Of a DNA stretch of 64,000 nucleotides, positions 22,628 to 35,142 are shown piece after piece. A model generated the notes under the pieces. The model saw only the letters and a list, made by a program, of their open reading frames with translations, was not told the origin of the DNA and ran no database searches. Within the stretch, counting starts at the first letter, position 1. Each line of letters opens with the position of its first letter. The position numbers were made by a program, and so were the translations under genes. Origin of the DNA: Pseudomonas sp. GOM6 (GTDB lineage: Bacteria; Pseudomonadota; Gammaproteobacteria; Pseudomonadales; Pseudomonadaceae); the NCBI RefSeq assembly GCF_029537485.1, contig NZ_JARPUS010000007.1, positions 182,513 through 246,512 on the forward strand, read 5' to 3'.

Positions 22628-23998
22628 TCATACCACGGCGATGGCGGCCATCAGGCCGGTTTCCATGTGGTCGATCACATGGCAATGGAACATCCACACC
22701 CCGGGATTATCGGCGACGAAGGCAATACGCGCCGTCTCGTTCTTGCCCAGCAGGTAAGTATCTGTGTAATAGGGCGTGATACGTTTGCGGTCGGAGTCCA
22801 ACACCCTGAAGGTCATGCCGTGCAGGTGGATCGGGTGCAGGTACTGGGCCATGTTGCGCAGCTCGAAAATGTAGCTGCGATCTTTCTGCAACGTGGCGAT
22901 GGGTCGCTCCGCACAGCGTTTGTCGTTGATGTCCCAGGCCTGGCCATTGATCTGCCAGTAGCTCGCCGGTCCCTGCTGCTGCGGCGACGCCAAAACAGCC
23001 GACCACTCGAAGTTGAAGCGCAGGGTCTCGGCACTGGTCAGGTCAGGCTCGGCTACCGGATTGGCCGGCAACGCTGACGGCCAGTCGCCGGGCGCCTCGG
23101 CACTGGCCACACTGCGCAGGGTGGCAAGGCGCAGCGGGCCATTGCGCAAGGATATTTCCTGCCCCGCAGCCGGCACCTTCACGGCCAGATCGATACGCAT
23201 ACCAGCACCGAGCAGATACTCCTTGCCCAGCGCACGCGGCGCCACCGGGTGGCCGTCCAGCGCATAGATGCGCGCCTCGCCGGCGCCCTTGAGGTTGAGC
23301 CGGTAGCTGATGGTGTTGTCCAGGTTGAGCAGGCGCAGGCGCACCACCTGGCCAGCCGGCAGGTCGAGCACCGGCAGGTGCTGGCCGTTGATGGTCGACA
23401 GCCGGCCACGGGTCCCCTCGCGCGCCGCCAGACGCGGCACCGAAAACGCAGTGAAGGCGCCCTGCTCATCCACATGCCAGGTCTTCAGGCTCAGCGTACG
23501 CTCATGGAAAAATCCTGTGGGTTCACGCTCCTCGACGATCAGCGGGCCAACCAGCCCTCGCCCCAGTTGCTCGGAGCTGGCGGTATGCGGGTGATACCAG
23601 AAGCTGCCGGCATCGTGGCAGAGGAACTGATAGTCGAAGTACTCACCCGGCTTGACCGGTGCCTGAGACACGTAGGGCACGCCATCCATCTCCAGCGGCA
23701 GGCGGATACCGTGCCAATGAATGGTGGTCTCCACCTCCAGCTGGTTGATGAAGCGCACCCGCAGACTGTCGCCCTGGCGCACGCGCAGCTCAAGGCCAGG
23801 TGCCTGGCCGCCAAACGCCCAGGCCGGGGTTTTGTGCCCCGGCACCAGCTCCATGTCCAGCGGCGCGGCGATCAGCTCGTAGTCGTGGGTTGTCACATCG
23901 GCCGGACGGCCCAGCCAATAGCGCACACCACCGGCGCCGAGCCCGGCCACGCCGAGGGCGCCAAGGCCGACCAGTATCTGTCTGCGGGTAAACGTCAT
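22628..23998 (-). CDS. Multicopper oxidase with Tat signal
   Basis: A 456-residue oxidase exported folded by the Tat system ('FTRRQILVGLGALGVAGLGA' near 3-22). The four copper motifs are HWHG (first cupredoxin domain), 'WYHPHT', 'LHPIHLHGM' and 'MFHCHVIDHMETGLM' at the C terminus with the type-1 Cys and axial Met. Likely a laccase/CueO-like enzyme acting on copper or metal ions in the periplasm; a methionine-rich insert like that of CueO is not obvious. Start chosen at ATG 23998 just before the twin arginines. Confidence 0.93.
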   Translation of the reverse strand: MTFTRRQILVGLGALGVAGLGAGGVRYWLGRPADVTTHDYELIAAPLDMELVPGHKTPAWAFGGQAPGLELRVRQGDSLRVRFINQLEVETTIHWHGIRLPLEMDGVPYVSQAPVKPGEYFDYQFLCHDAGSFWYHPHTASSEQLGRGLVGPLIVEEREPTGFFHERTLSLKTWHVDEQGAFTAFSVPRLAAREGTRGRLSTINGQHLPVLDLPAGQVVRLRLLNLDNTISYRLNLKGAGEARIYALDGHPVAPRALGKEYLLGAGMRIDLAVKVPAAGQEISLRNGPLRLATLRSVASAEAPGDWPSALPANPVAEPDLTSAETLRFNFEWSAVLASPQQQGPASYWQINGQAWDINDKRCAERPIATLQKDRSYIFELRNMAQYLHPIHLHGMTFRVLDSDRKRITPYYTDTYLLGKNETARIAFVADNPGVWMFHCHVIDHMETGLMAAIAVV

Positions 23999-24080
23999 GT
24001 CTCTTCCGTCGCCGGGCATTTGCGACATCTTCTCATTACCGAAAGACCGCGGCGAGCAGCCGATTGCCGCAGGCACATAC

Positions 24081-24108
24081 GACAAGGGCAGCTCGCGCTG
24101 CCCTTGTC
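24081..24108. terminator. Strong hairpin after guaA
   Basis: Perfect 12-bp stem GACAAGGGCAGC-TCGC-GCTGCCCTTGTC, 7 bases past the guaA stop on the minus strand. No clear U-tract, so the terminator call is tentative. Confidence 0.6.
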
Positions 24109-24115
24109 GGTTACA

Positions 24116-25693
<1,578 letters not shown>

Positions 25694-25725
25694 GGCCGTC
25701 TCTCGTAGCGTAATTCGCAAATGAC

Positions 25726-25750
25726 ACGGGGCTGATTGGAGCAGCCCCGT
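25726..25750 (-). promoter_or_regulatory. Hairpin in the guaA 5' leader
   Basis: A 9-bp perfect stem ACGGGGCTG / CAGCCCCGT with a 7-base loop, between the guaBA palindromic element and the guaA start. No U-tract, so it may be a leader structure or processing site rather than a terminator. Confidence 0.4.
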
Positions 25751-25754
25751 CTTA

Positions 25755-25850
25755 TCAAACTTCACAAAAATCGATTTGCCACGTCGCGAGCGAAGAAGAG
25801 GCAAGCCGAAAGGTGGTGAGCAAGCGCAGTTGGCTGTAGCCAATGAGCAT
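25755..25850 (-). CDS. Possible 31-residue peptide in the guaB-guaA gap
   Basis: Reads [20 protein letters not shown] and continues to end WQIDFCEV. The ATG at 25850 has a near-perfect Shine-Dalgarno (GGAAGGAGG) six bases upstream, better than most genes here, which is the reason to list it. The ORF runs through the central hairpin and out of the left arm of the 141-bp palindromic element, ending just outside. No known family recognised. Translation is unproven; it may be a leader peptide or chance. Confidence 0.35.
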   Translation of the reverse strand: MLIGYSQLRLLTTFRLASSSLATWQIDFCEV

Positions 25851-25905
25851 TTCGAACCTCCTTCCAACGCCGCCTGTTCGAGCGCAGCAGCGGCAAATCG
25901 ATTTT

Positions 25906-25906
<1 letters not shown>
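25766..25906. repeat. 141-bp imperfect palindromic element with 15-bp terminal inverted repeats
   Basis: Ends are AAAAATCGATTTGCC (25766-25780) and its exact reverse complement (25892-25906). The centre, at 25836, is a hairpin TTGGCT-GT-AGCCAA, and the arms between show partial complementarity. It fills the guaB-guaA gap and its right end reaches the last base of the guaB stop codon. It looks like a MITE-type insertion or a large RNA stem-loop. Confidence 0.7.
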
Positions 25907-28004
<2,098 letters not shown>

Positions 28005-28089
28005 AAAAGGAAGGATGGCTGAAAAGGCGGCGCAGTCTACTGGCTTGCCGCGCTTTGGGCACGCCGGTCAACCCGCTATCATGCCGGCC

Positions 28090-29469
28090 ATGATTACCGA
28101 CCCGTTCCAGCGCCTGGGCCTCGACCGCGAGGCCCTCAGCGTCAGCCAACTGAACAACCGTGCGCGCCTGCTGCTGGAGGATGTGTTCGCCCAGGTCTGG
28201 GTCGAAGGCGAAATCTCCAACCTGGCGCGCCCGGCCTCCGGCCACCTCTACTTCACCCTCAAGGACAGCCAGGCCCAGGTGCGCTGCGCGCTGTTCCGGC
28301 AGAACGCCGCCCGCGTGCGCCAGGCGCTGCGCGACGGCCTGGCGGTAAAGGTGCGCGGCAAAGTCTCGTTGTTCGAGGGCCGCGGCGACTACCAGCTGAT
28401 CCTCGATACGGTAGAGCCGGCCGGCGATGGCGCCCTGCGCCTGGCCTTCGAGGCGCTCAAAGAGAAACTCTCTGCCGAGGGCCTGTTCGCCGCCGAGCGC
28501 AAACGCGCCCTGCCTGCCCATCCGCAGCGCATCGGCATTGTCAGCTCGCCGACCGGTGCGGTGATCCGCGACATCATCAGTGTGTTCCGCCGCCGCGCGC
28601 CGCAGGTGGCGCTGACCCTGATCCCCACCGCCGTGCAGGGCCGCGAGGCCACCGCGCAGATCGTCCGCGCCCTTGAGCTGGCCGACCGCGCTGGCTTCGA
28701 CGCCATCATCCTGGCCCGTGGCGGCGGCTCGCTGGAAGACTTGTGGTGCTTCAACGAGGAGGCCGTGGCGCGCGCCGTGGCCGCCTGCGTCACGCCCGTG
28801 GTTAGCGCCGTCGGCCATGAGACGGACGTGTCGATCAGCGATTTTGTCGCTGATATACGCGCGCCAACCCCCTCCGCCGCCGCTGAACTGCTGGCGCCGG
28901 ACAGCTCCGACCTGCAACGTCGCCTGGACAGTCTCAAGCGCCGCCTGGCCCTAACCCTGCAAACCCGCCTGAGCCGCGAACGCCTGCGCCTTGACGGCCT
29001 GGCCCGGCGCCTGCGCCACCCCGGCGAACGCCTACGCCAGCAGGCCCAGCGCCTGGACGATCTGGACATGCGCCTGCGCCGCGCCTTCGCGCAGCAAGCC
29101 AATAGCCGTCACGAGCGCCTGGCCCGCCTGGAGGGTCGCCTCAACGCCCAGCATCCGGGGCGCGCTCTGGCCCTGCTGCGCCAGCGTCTGGACAGCCTGG
29201 CCACGCGTCTGCCCCGCGCTATCGAGCTGCAGCTGCGCCAGCAACGCCGACAGCTGGAAAACCTCGCGCAAACGCTGCATATCGTCAGCCCGCTAGCCAC
29301 GCTCGGTCGCGGCTACAGCATCCTCCTCGACGAACGCGGCCAGGCCGTGCGCGCCGCCCGCCAGACCCATCCCGGCCAGCGCCTCAAGGCACGCCTGGGC
29401 GAAGGCGAGCTGGCGGTGCGGGTCGAGGACAACCATCTGGAGCCGGTGACCCTGTCACTGCTCGACTGA
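28090..29469 (+). CDS. xseA: Exodeoxyribonuclease VII large subunit
   Basis: A 459-residue nuclease subunit: N-terminal OB-fold ('EGEISNLARPASGHLYFTLK'), a catalytic region with 'RIGIVSSPTGAVIRDI', 'ARGGGSLEDLWCFNEE' and 'SAVGHETDVSISDFVADIRA', then a long arginine-rich coiled coil (about 285-410), and a C-terminal 'VSPLATLGRGYSI'. It degrades single-stranded DNA with XseB, which is not in this window. The ATG at 28090 gives the usual length; another ATG lies three codons upstream. Confidence 0.97.
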   Translation: MITDPFQRLGLDREALSVSQLNNRARLLLEDVFAQVWVEGEISNLARPASGHLYFTLKDSQAQVRCALFRQNAARVRQALRDGLAVKVRGKVSLFEGRGDYQLILDTVEPAGDGALRLAFEALKEKLSAEGLFAAERKRALPAHPQRIGIVSSPTGAVIRDIISVFRRRAPQVALTLIPTAVQGREATAQIVRALELADRAGFDAIILARGGGSLEDLWCFNEEAVARAVAACVTPVVSAVGHETDVSISDFVADIRAPTPSAAAELLAPDSSDLQRRLDSLKRRLALTLQTRLSRERLRLDGLARRLRHPGERLRQQAQRLDDLDMRLRRAFAQQANSRHERLARLEGRLNAQHPGRALALLRQRLDSLATRLPRAIELQLRQQRRQLENLAQTLHIVSPLATLGRGYSILLDERGQAVRAARQTHPGQRLKARLGEGELAVRVEDNHLEPVTLSLLD

Positions 29470-29489
29470 TACCACCACACGGACAGCCC

Positions 29490-30311
29490 ATGCGCCTCGT
29501 CAGCCTGCTCACCCTGCTCTGCCTCGCCCTTCCCGTACAAGCCGAGGGTTTCATCACGCGCCTGCTCAACAAGCCGGTGCCCGGTGGTGTAGCAGTCGTC
29601 GACCTGGGGGCTGGCTCGAGTGCGCCGCAGGTGCGCTACCAGGGCAAACCGGTACTGGTGGTGAAGGAAGATGGCCAGCGCTGGATCGCCATTGTCGGCA
29701 TCCCGCTGACGGTCAAGCCCGGCCAGCAACAGATCGAGGCCGACGGTCAGAAGCTGAGTTTCCAGGTTGGCGGCAAGCACTATCGCGAGCAGCGCATCAC
29801 CCTGAAGAACAAGGAGCAGGTCAACCCGAACGCCAAAAACCTGGCCCGCATCGAGCGCGAACTGGCCGAGCAGAATGCCGCCTACCGCCACTTCAGCCCA
29901 CGCCAACCGAGCAACCTGCTGCTCGACAAACCGGTCAGCGGGCCACTGTCCTCGCCCTTCGGCCTGCGCCGCTTCTTCAACGGCGAGGAACGTAACCCGC
30001 ACTCTGGCCTGGACTTCGCCGTGCCGGCCGGCACGCCGATCAAGGCTCCGGCCGCCGGCCGGGTGATCCTCATCGGCGACTACTTCTTCAACGGCAAGAC
30101 GGTGTTCGTCGACCACGGCCAGGGCCTGATAAGCATGTTCTGCCACCTGTCAGCGGTGAGCGTTCAGCTTGGCGACGAGCTGCCGCGCGGCGGCGTACTG
30201 GGCAAAGTTGGCAGCACCGGCCGCGCCACCGGCCCGCATCTGCACTGGAACATCAGCCTCAACGATGCGCGGGTCGATCCGGCGATCTTTATCGGCGCGT
30301 TCAAGCCCTGA
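29490..30311 (+). CDS. M23 family metallopeptidase (LytM-type)
   Basis: A 273-residue periplasmic protein with signal peptide 1-18 ('ALPVQAEG'), a beta-rich N domain, and a LytM domain at about 145-260. Zinc ligands are His171 and Asp175 in 'NPHSGLDFAV', with catalytic-site His219 and His252 in 'HLHW', so it should be an active peptidoglycan endopeptidase. Lies 20 bases after xseA in the same direction. Confidence 0.93.
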   Translation: MRLVSLLTLLCLALPVQAEGFITRLLNKPVPGGVAVVDLGAGSSAPQVRYQGKPVLVVKEDGQRWIAIVGIPLTVKPGQQQIEADGQKLSFQVGGKHYREQRITLKNKEQVNPNAKNLARIERELAEQNAAYRHFSPRQPSNLLLDKPVSGPLSSPFGLRRFFNGEERNPHSGLDFAVPAGTPIKAPAAGRVILIGDYFFNGKTVFVDHGQGLISMFCHLSAVSVQLGDELPRGGVLGKVGSTGRATGPHLHWNISLNDARVDPAIFIGAFKP

Positions 30312-30404
30312 GCGGAAAACCGGACTTACAGTTGCAGGTTGGGCTCACGCAAGGGCTTTGCTAAGGTTCTGCAGCTTGATCCGCAGCCCACGAGGCCCTT
30401 CTTA

Positions 30405-31676
30405 ATGCCCGCCCAACTGCAACAAGCCCTGGACTGGCTGAACCAGCATCCCCAGTTGCACACCGTCATCGCCCTTGGCTTTCTGCTGTTTATCGCCTGG
30501 CTTGCCAACTGGCTGGTCAAACGCATTCTCGTGCGCGGTCTGAATCGCGTCATGGGCGCCACCCACCTGGGGCGCACCACGAACATCAGCCACAGCGGCA
30601 TGATCAAGCGCTTATCCAACATCGTGCCGGCGCTGATCCTGATCAGTGGCGTACACCTGCTACCCAACCTGCCCGACGCGGTAGCCGTGGTGGTGGTCAA
30701 TGTCGCCTCCGCCTTTATCGTGGTGACCGTGGCCCTGGCACTCAGCGCCCTGCTGGACATCATCAACACCCTGTACCAGCTACGCCCCGACGCCCACATG
30801 CGGCCGATCAAGGGTTACCTGCAGGTGGTCAAGATCGCTATCTTTGCCATCGCCACCATCCTGGTCATCGCCAGCCTGATCGACCGTTCGCCGCTGATCC
30901 TGCTGTCCGGCCTCGGCGCCATGGCCGCCGTGCTGCTGCTGATCTTCCAGGACACCCTGCTGTCGCTGGTGGCCAGCGTGCAGATCAGTTCCAACGACAT
31001 CATCCGCGTCGGCGACTGGGTGGAGATGCCACAGCTCAACGTCGATGGCGACGTGATCGACATCGCCCTGCACACGGTGAAGGTGCAGAACTGGGACAAG
31101 ACCATCAGCACCATCCCGACCAAGCGTTTTATCACCGACGCCTTCAAAAACTGGCGCGGCATGGAGGAAAGCGGTGGTCGCCGGATCAAGCGTTGTCTGT
31201 ATCTGGATCAGAACAGCGTGCACTTTCTCGACGCCGAGCAACTGCAGGAACTACGTGGTTTTGCGCTGCTGGCCGACTACCTGGACGAAAAACAGGCGGA
31301 GCTCAAAGCCAGCAACGCCGGCCATGACGACCCGCGCAACACCCGCCGCCTGACCAACCTCGGCACCTTCCGCGCCTACGTCGAACGTTACCTGCGCCAG
31401 CACCCCAGCGTGCACCAGCAGATGACCCTCATGACCCGCCAACTGCAGCCGGGTGCCGACGGCCTACCGCTGGAGATCTACTGCTTCACCAACACCACCA
31501 CCTGGCTGGTCTACGAAGGCATCCAGGCCGATATCTTCGACCACCTGCTGGCGATCCTGCCGGCCTTTGGACTGCGCGTATTCCAGAGTCCCAGCGGCGC
31601 GGATTTTCGTGTACTGATCGACAATCGCCTAGCCATCGCCCAGCAGGATCGCGCAACGCCTGCAGCACACCAGTGA
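30405..31676 (+). CDS. Mechanosensitive channel, MscS family (YbdG/MscM-like)
   Basis: A 423-residue inner-membrane channel. About five hydrophobic segments lie in 1-190. The MscS pore and beta domain follow ('DTLLSLVASVQISSNDIIRV', 'GDWVEMPQLNVDGDVIDIAL', 'TISTIPTKRFITDAFKNW'). An extended loop plus C-terminal domain as in YbdG gives the matching length. It releases solutes upon osmotic downshock or, as YbdG, senses hyperosmotic stress. Start ATG 30405; an earlier ATG at 30339 is less likely. Confidence 0.9.
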   Translation: MPAQLQQALDWLNQHPQLHTVIALGFLLFIAWLANWLVKRILVRGLNRVMGATHLGRTTNISHSGMIKRLSNIVPALILISGVHLLPNLPDAVAVVVVNVASAFIVVTVALALSALLDIINTLYQLRPDAHMRPIKGYLQVVKIAIFAIATILVIASLIDRSPLILLSGLGAMAAVLLLIFQDTLLSLVASVQISSNDIIRVGDWVEMPQLNVDGDVIDIALHTVKVQNWDKTISTIPTKRFITDAFKNWRGMEESGGRRIKRCLYLDQNSVHFLDAEQLQELRGFALLADYLDEKQAELKASNAGHDDPRNTRRLTNLGTFRAYVERYLRQHPSVHQQMTLMTRQLQPGADGLPLEIYCFTNTTTWLVYEGIQADIFDHLLAILPAFGLRVFQSPSGADFRVLIDNRLAIAQQDRATPAAHQ

Positions 31677-31994
31677 TGCCACCGCCGGCAGGCACGCGCA
31701 GGACGTGCCCGCCAAAAAACTCAGCGCAATTTATTGCCAAAAACACCCATAAAACAGCAACCAACAACCTCAATATCGATTTAGCGGCAATTTTCAGGCG
31801 TTTTCCCCACAAGCATTGCCATCTTTCCCCCTCAACAGTAGGGTTGGCGGCATGAAAACAGCTCACACCCTCATTCTTCTGCGGCAACACGCCTGCCTGC
31901 GTCTGGTCAGCCCGCGACTGCGTAGCTGAACCCTCCTTTCGCCCCAACCCTTTCGTGTTGCCCCGGCCTGCCGCCGAACTCAAGGATTTGCCTG
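31677..31994 (+). promoter_or_regulatory. leuA upstream region (about 318 bp)
   Basis: An AT-rich stretch at 31715-31805 probably holds the promoter (no single best pair of hexamers), followed by the leader ORF and competing complementary segments. No other gene is visible. The leuA Shine-Dalgarno is AAGGA at about 31982-31986. Confidence 0.5.
31852..31929 (+). CDS. Candidate leuA leader peptide, leucine-rich
   Basis: A 25-codon ORF reading [20 protein letters not shown] and ending PRLRS. Six of its codons are leucine, including Leu-Ile-Leu-Leu, just upstream of leuA. The sequence around it can form alternative pairings: 31840-31847 with 31944-31951, or 31843-31852 with 31969-31979. This arrangement fits translation-coupled attenuation of leuA in response to leucine. 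No classical U-tract terminator is visible, so the mechanism may act on translation. Inferred from sequence. Confidence 0.55.
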   Translation: MKTAHTLILLRQHACLRLVSPRLRS

Positions 31995-33665
31995 ATGACC
32001 ATGCTCAAAGACCCGTCGAAGAAATACCGCCCGTTCACCCAGATCCAGTTGCCCGACCGTACCTGGCCGGACCAGGTCATCGACAAGGCGCCGATCTGGT
32101 TGTCCACCGACCTGCGCGACGGCAACCAGTCGCTGATCGAGCCGATGGACGCCGAGAAGAAGATGCGCTTCTTCAAGTGCCTGGTCGCCGTGGGCCTGAA
32201 GGAAATCGAAGTGGGCTTCCCGTCCGCCTCGCAGACCGACTTCGACTTCGTCCGCGAGCTGATCGAGGGCGGCCATATCCCTGACGACGTGACCATCCAG
32301 GTGCTGACCCAGGCCCGCGAGGACCTGATCACCCGTACCTTCGAGTCGCTCAAGGGCGCCAAGAAGGCCATCGTCCACTACTACAACGCCACCGCGCCGA
32401 GCTTCCGCCGCATCGTCTTCAACCAGGACAAGGCCGGCGTGATCGAGATCGCCACCAGCGCCGCACGCATCATCAAGCGCCTGGCTGCCGCCCAGCCGGA
32501 GACCCAGTGGGGCTTCGAATACTCGCCGGAAGTGTTCAGCTCCACCGAAATCGACTTCGCCGTCGAGGTGTGCAACGCGGTGATCGGCGTGTTCGAGCCG
32601 ACCCCGGCGCAGAAGCTGATCCTCAACCTGCCGGCCACCATCGAGTGCGCCACGCCGAACAACTACGCCGACCAGATCGAGTGGTTCGGCCGCCATGTTG
32701 ATCGTCGCGATAGCGTGCTGATCAGCGTGCACACCCACAACGACCGTGGCACCGGTGTGGCCGCCTCGGAACTGGCCGTGATGGCCGGCGCCGACCGCGT
32801 CGAAGGCTGCCTGTTCGGCAACGGCGAGCGCACCGGCAACGTGTGCCTGGTGACCCTGGCGCTGAACCTCTACACCCAGGGCGTCGACCCCGAACTGGAC
32901 TTCTCCGACATCGACGCCGTGCGCAAGGTAGTGGAAGAGTGCAACCAGCTGCCGGTGCACCCGCGCCATCCGTACGTCGGCGACCTGGTCCACACCGCCT
33001 TCTCCGGCTCGCACCAGGACGCCATCCGCAAGGGCTTCGCCCAGCAGGACCCGGAAGGTATCTGGGAAGTGCCCTACCTGCCGATCGACCCGGCCGATAT
33101 CGGTCGCGACTACGAGGCGGTGATCCGGGTGAACAGCCAGTCCGGCAAGGGCGGTATCACCTTCCTGCTCGAGCAGGAGTACGGCATCAGCCTGCCGCGT
33201 CGCATGCAGATCGAGTTCAGCCAGGTGGTCCAGCGCGAAACCGACCGCCTCGGCCTGGAGATGACGGCCCAGCAGATCTATAGCCTGTTGCAGAGCGAAT
33301 ACCTCGAAGCCAACAGCCCGTACGCACTGAAGAGCCACCGCCTGCAGGAAGAGAATGGCATCTGCAGCGTCGACGTCGAAGTCGCCTACGACGGCGAAAC
33401 CCGTCGCAAGCACGGCACCGGCAAGGGCCCGCTGGAGGCGCTGGTCGCCGCACTGCCGCAGAACATCGAGATCATGGACTACCACGAGCACGCCATCAGC
33501 GCCGGCACCAACGCCCAGGCCGTGGCCTATATCGAGGTACGCCTGAACGGTGGCCGCCCACTGCACGGCATCGGCATCGACGAGAACCTGACCACCGCGA
33601 CCTTCCGTGCCCTGTTCAGCGCACTGAACCGGGCGCTGGAGCAGGCCGAGGCGCAAGCCGCCTGA
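31995..33665 (+). CDS. leuA: 2-isopropylmalate synthase
   Basis: A 556-residue enzyme committing carbon to leucine synthesis: 2-oxoisovalerate plus acetyl-CoA gives 2-isopropylmalate. The HMGL-like TIM barrel has '[15 protein letters not shown]' and the metal ligands in '[19 protein letters not shown]'. The C-terminal about 125 residues form the LeuA dimer regulatory domain that binds leucine, ending near '[20 protein letters not shown]'. The longer LeuA form as in other pseudomonads. A strong terminator follows. Confidence 0.97.
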   Translation: MTMLKDPSKKYRPFTQIQLPDRTWPDQVIDKAPIWLSTDLRDGNQSLIEPMDAEKKMRFFKCLVAVGLKEIEVGFPSASQTDFDFVRELIEGGHIPDDVTIQVLTQAREDLITRTFESLKGAKKAIVHYYNATAPSFRRIVFNQDKAGVIEIATSAARIIKRLAAAQPETQWGFEYSPEVFSSTEIDFAVEVCNAVIGVFEPTPAQKLILNLPATIECATPNNYADQIEWFGRHVDRRDSVLISVHTHNDRGTGVAASELAVMAGADRVEGCLFGNGERTGNVCLVTLALNLYTQGVDPELDFSDIDAVRKVVEECNQLPVHPRHPYVGDLVHTAFSGSHQDAIRKGFAQQDPEGIWEVPYLPIDPADIGRDYEAVIRVNSQSGKGGITFLLEQEYGISLPRRMQIEFSQVVQRETDRLGLEMTAQQIYSLLQSEYLEANSPYALKSHRLQEENGICSVDVEVAYDGETRRKHGTGKGPLEALVAALPQNIEIMDYHEHAISAGTNAQAVAYIEVRLNGGRPLHGIGIDENLTTATFRALFSALNRALEQAEAQAA

Positions 33666-33681
33666 TCAGTCATAGATGAAT

Positions 33682-33712
33682 AAAAACGCCGGGCACTTGC
33701 CCGGCGTTTTTC
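33682..33712. terminator. Bidirectional Rho-independent terminator after leuA
   Basis: AAAAACGCCGGGC-ACTT-GCCCGGCGTTTTT, between the convergent leuA and FadL-like genes, with T-runs in both directions. Confidence 0.92.
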
Positions 33713-33725
33713 GTTGCGGCCCAGC

Positions 33726-34949
33726 CTAGAAGTGATAGGCGCCACTGATGATCAGCGCGTAGGGGTTATCGGTCTCCCCCACCACCCGCCCGCGTACGGC
33801 CGACGTGCCGGTATCGACCGGCCCTTTGCCGAAATCGACCAGATGCACATTGAATTCGACCAGTTGGCCCTTGCCATGGTCGACCTGCACCCCTGCCCCG
33901 AACCCCCAGATACGGTCTAGCGCCAGCGCCAGGGTGCGCTTGTCGTCATCCACCGGCGCCTGAACATAGAAGGCATCCAGGGTGTAGCGCAAGCCATTGT
34001 GCTCGGGGAAGCCATAGCCCAAGGCCCCCGCCCAGAAGTTGTTGAAGCCGCCCTCCTCGACATTAAGGTCTTGGCCATCGAGGGAAATCGAGTTGGCGCC
34101 GAACCGCGAGAACTCGACCCAGCCGATATCGGCCACGATGAAGTCCCCCGCCTCCAGCTCGTGATACAGGCCACCGATGATGCGCTGCGGCTGTACCTGC
34201 TCGACCTCGATCTCGTCGCTGAGGATGCCGCGTTCCAGCAACCCGCCGATCACCGGACCGGTATTGCGGAATTTCAGGTCGCCATCGATATCGGTCTTCG
34301 ACTCGCTGGTGTAGGACAGCCCGAAGCGGGTCTTGTCGGTCATCTCCCACAACAACGACAGCGTGAAGTTGGTACCGACACCATCGAGCTCAGCCTTCAT
34401 CCGCCCATCGGCCGCCCCCGGCACCAGGGTGTTGATGGCCACTTCCGACTCCGAGGCGATGTAGTTGATACCAACGGCCGCCCCTATCGACCACTGCTCG
34501 TTGATGCGCCAGGAAATCGCCGGCGTCAGGGCGACATAGACCAGCGAATAGCTGTCCGTGTAATAACGCCCGGCCCAGTCCGAACCGTACTCCGAGCCGA
34601 AGCCGGTGGGCACGGTCAGAGAGAGGCCGACATGCACGTCCTCGTTCAACGGCCGCACATGGTAGGCCTGAGGCAGAAATACCGGACTGGAGTCATCGTC
34701 AGGGTTACCGCCGCCAGTCGTGGTCTTGCCCTCGTCCACCTCGAACTCGCCAAAGCCCCGGGCCATCATCAGGCTGAGGCTGGTCGTCGGCTCCGCCAGG
34801 CGCGACATCCCCGCTGGGTTGCCGTTAGCAGTCTCCGCCGAATCGGCACTGGCGACGATGCCGGCGAAGCCTGCCGAACCGGCCACGACCGGCCCCGTGA
34901 AACATCCCGCCAGTGAAACCACCAGCCCCCAATGTCGTGAAGATTGCAT
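33726..34949 (-). CDS. Outer-membrane hydrophobic-compound transporter, FadL/OmpP1 family
   Basis: A 407-residue outer-membrane barrel with a signal peptide (about 1-24) and the FadL-type N-terminal hatch 'SAGFAGIVASADSAETANGN' followed by PAGMSRL, which matches the 'NPAGMS' motif. The chain ends in Tyr-His-Phe, the aromatic end used for barrel insertion. It should bring fatty acids or other hydrophobic molecules across the outer membrane. ATG 34949 chosen because the signal peptide starts there. Confidence 0.9.
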   Translation of the reverse strand: MQSSRHWGLVVSLAGCFTGPVVAGSAGFAGIVASADSAETANGNPAGMSRLAEPTTSLSLMMARGFGEFEVDEGKTTTGGGNPDDDSSPVFLPQAYHVRPLNEDVHVGLSLTVPTGFGSEYGSDWAGRYYTDSYSLVYVALTPAISWRINEQWSIGAAVGINYIASESEVAINTLVPGAADGRMKAELDGVGTNFTLSLLWEMTDKTRFGLSYTSESKTDIDGDLKFRNTGPVIGGLLERGILSDEIEVEQVQPQRIIGGLYHELEAGDFIVADIGWVEFSRFGANSISLDGQDLNVEEGGFNNFWAGALGYGFPEHNGLRYTLDAFYVQAPVDDDKRTLALALDRIWGFGAGVQVDHGKGQLVEFNVHLVDFGKGPVDTGTSAVRGRVVGETDNPYALIISGAYHF

Positions 34950-34982
34950 GGCGCCCCCGTCTGCAAACCGCAATGGTGATGT

Positions 34983-34996
34983 GTAGCCCGGATGAG
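34983..34996. repeat. Lone REP half-site (GTAGCCCGGAT family)
   Basis: TAGCCCGGATGAGC matches the first half of the elements at 16483 and 54860 without its partner. A decayed copy. Confidence 0.45.
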
Positions 34997-35142
34997 CATA
35001 GACGGTCGCCAGGACGCTTTTATGAAGGAGCCTGGCGCATGCCGTGCACCTCTGGGCATGGATTCGGCAGGATCAGGCAAGCCCTCTGTAACCTGCCTGC
35101 TTTAGCCTCTCCTGCATCCTTTGCAGACCCCAGGAGACGCCC

